Shown piece by piece: positions 62,741 through 64,000 of a stretch of DNA of 64,000 bases. This DNA is from Puffinus mauretanicus (Eukaryota; Chordata; Aves; Procellariiformes; Procellariidae), in assembly GCA_023333565.1 (NCBI GenBank), contig JAJKFH010004053.1:3286001-3350000 (forward strand), read 5' to 3'. Positions within the stretch are counted from its first letter, which is position 1. Each line of letters opens with the position of its first letter. Below the pieces are notes generated by a model. The model was not told where the DNA came from and searched no databases. It saw nothing but the letters and a program-made list of their open reading frames with translations. Made by a program: the position numbers and the translations under genes.

Positions 62741-64000
62741 TCTTTTTCATGATAATCTTGAGAAAGGAGTCTATCCAATGGAAACCTTTCTCTTCAAAAT
62801 AAGTGTTTTAGACAAACTGAAACATGTTAATGCAATCATAAGAAACTTATACTTTCACATGAGGCATTAAGTATGTGTTCTTCCCTTCAACACGCTGATC
62901 AGTGATTACATTGTAGGAGATTCTACTACGAGCTTCATGTGTATGTGTAATGTTTCTGTATATATCTATCCAGAACTATGTAAGTAGGGGTGCCAACCTT
63001 GACTGAATGAGAACAGAATTTTGCAACATTGAGGGGTTTTTTTTGTTGTTAAAAAACATTGTGGGTTTTTTTTAAATGGAAGATGTTTGAATGCCCTTAT
63101 TTATAAACAGCAGTCAGAGGATTCAGTTAATACATGCCTTTTTAGATCTTTCAACAGTAAGATACTACTCTTCAGTGGGGTAGAGCATATTTACCTGGGT
63201 AAGATCCAGGTGTGGTTGAGCACCAGAGAAAACAGTTGTAGATCAAATGCCAAATCTTTTGAATTGTGTTTTTTACACATAGTTTGGCTGTTTAAAAAAA
63301 AATTAAAGTTAAACTTTGAGTTGACTCAGCTGTTTGCATTCTTACTTATTGTGTACATTTCTGTGGTTCTCTTAAAAGACACTGAAGACTGAAAGTATGG
63401 GTAAAACCAAGATGATGATTTAATTGCTGGAATGTTTAGGGTGCTCCTCATTCAAATAAGGGAATAACTTTTATTCGTTGTGGGTAAAACCAACCTAATG
63501 CTTTAGGAGATGTATAATTTCTAGAGAAATAGCCACTATGAAACTTCTATGGGTTATAAATTTGCATAATCTGAAACTGAAGAAGATCCAAATTCTAGTA
63601 AGTTCCTGTTTGTGATACTTCAAAAGAACTATTCACATGAGAAAAGGCTGTTTGCCTGAGCCATTAGGCAGCCTAGCAATTTATTCCCATCGACAAAGAT
63701 GACTAATGAAGAGGCACAGACATTGCAGGATCAAGCTATAAACTTCATTCCTGGCACACTGGCAGCTCTTCAAGATGTCTTTTGTTGACAAACAAGAAAG
63801 CTCTTGCAGCGTAAATAAGTGTTGTGTCTTGCAGCTCACATTGAACAAAGATGGAATGAAATGTAAGAATATTCTTTGTTTTTGATGAAGCGGTTTTCTG
63901 TAATGGGAGAGCAGAACACAGAAATGATTCAAGAACCCTTTTGAGGCTGCAAGATTTTATTGACTTCATATTTTCTTAAAGCAGCCTGTGCTGAACACCA
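62741..64000 (+). other. Probable intron
   Basis: AT-rich sequence up to the window end, with short T-runs near 63040-63075. No feature was recognised. Confidence 0.35.

Noticed and set aside
1..64000. CRISPR arrays, operons, ribosome binding sites and bacterial insertion sequences
   Set aside because: The window is vertebrate nuclear DNA. The only regular array (11560-12085) is an ERV minisatellite without unique spacers.

Overview
This window is vertebrate nuclear DNA and looks like a bird. It is mostly AT-rich, non-coding and low in repeats. The recognisable repeats are avian in type: CR1 LINE fragments, one with the diagnostic ATTCTATGATTCTG-like 3' end, and two copies of an avian class II (beta-retrovirus-like) LTR, one followed by a lysine-tRNA-type primer binding site. 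There are also faint amniote-wide MIR SINE relics. No Alu, L1 or B1 elements are visible. No species is assigned, and a neoavian bird is an inference. I found no open reading frame that I recognise as a known protein. The longest open frames lie in CpG islands or repeats and read as chance frames.

Layout. 1-10.6 kb is unique-looking DNA with one notable structure: a 727-bp pair of inverted arms (3035-3761) separated by about 250 bp. 10.6-12.45 kb is a truncated endogenous retrovirus with a 5' LTR, a primer binding site and a 49-bp minisatellite where gag-pol would be. 12.45-23.5 kb is unassigned, with two small CpG-dense patches. 23.6-24.56 kb is a strong CpG island. 26.95-27.25 kb is a reverse-strand CR1 fragment, followed by a reverse-strand solo LTR (27406-27980). 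28-36.9 kb is AT-rich DNA whose sampled composition favours A over T and C over G.

The main landmark is a CpG island of about 1.6 kb (37.1-38.7 kb). It contains a probable rightward transcription start and an untranslated first exon that ends in a good splice donor (exon end 37725). To its right, a sampled block shows T over A and G over C. That is the expected signature of a rightward-transcribed intron, and the opposite bias on the left suggests the island may fire in both directions. The simplest reading is that 37.7-64 kb is intronic sequence at the 5' end of a large gene whose coding body lies beyond the window. The gene could not be named. A few small candidate exons (41500-41600, 42686-42751, 60824-60958) and several motif-dense blocks that may be conserved enhancers (about 49.8-51.45 kb, 57.25 kb, 59.2-59.4 kb) lie in this right half.

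Without alignment, RNA or conservation data, the exons, promoters and enhancers are hypotheses. The LTRs, primer binding site, minisatellite, CR1 pieces, inverted repeat and CpG islands are directly visible.
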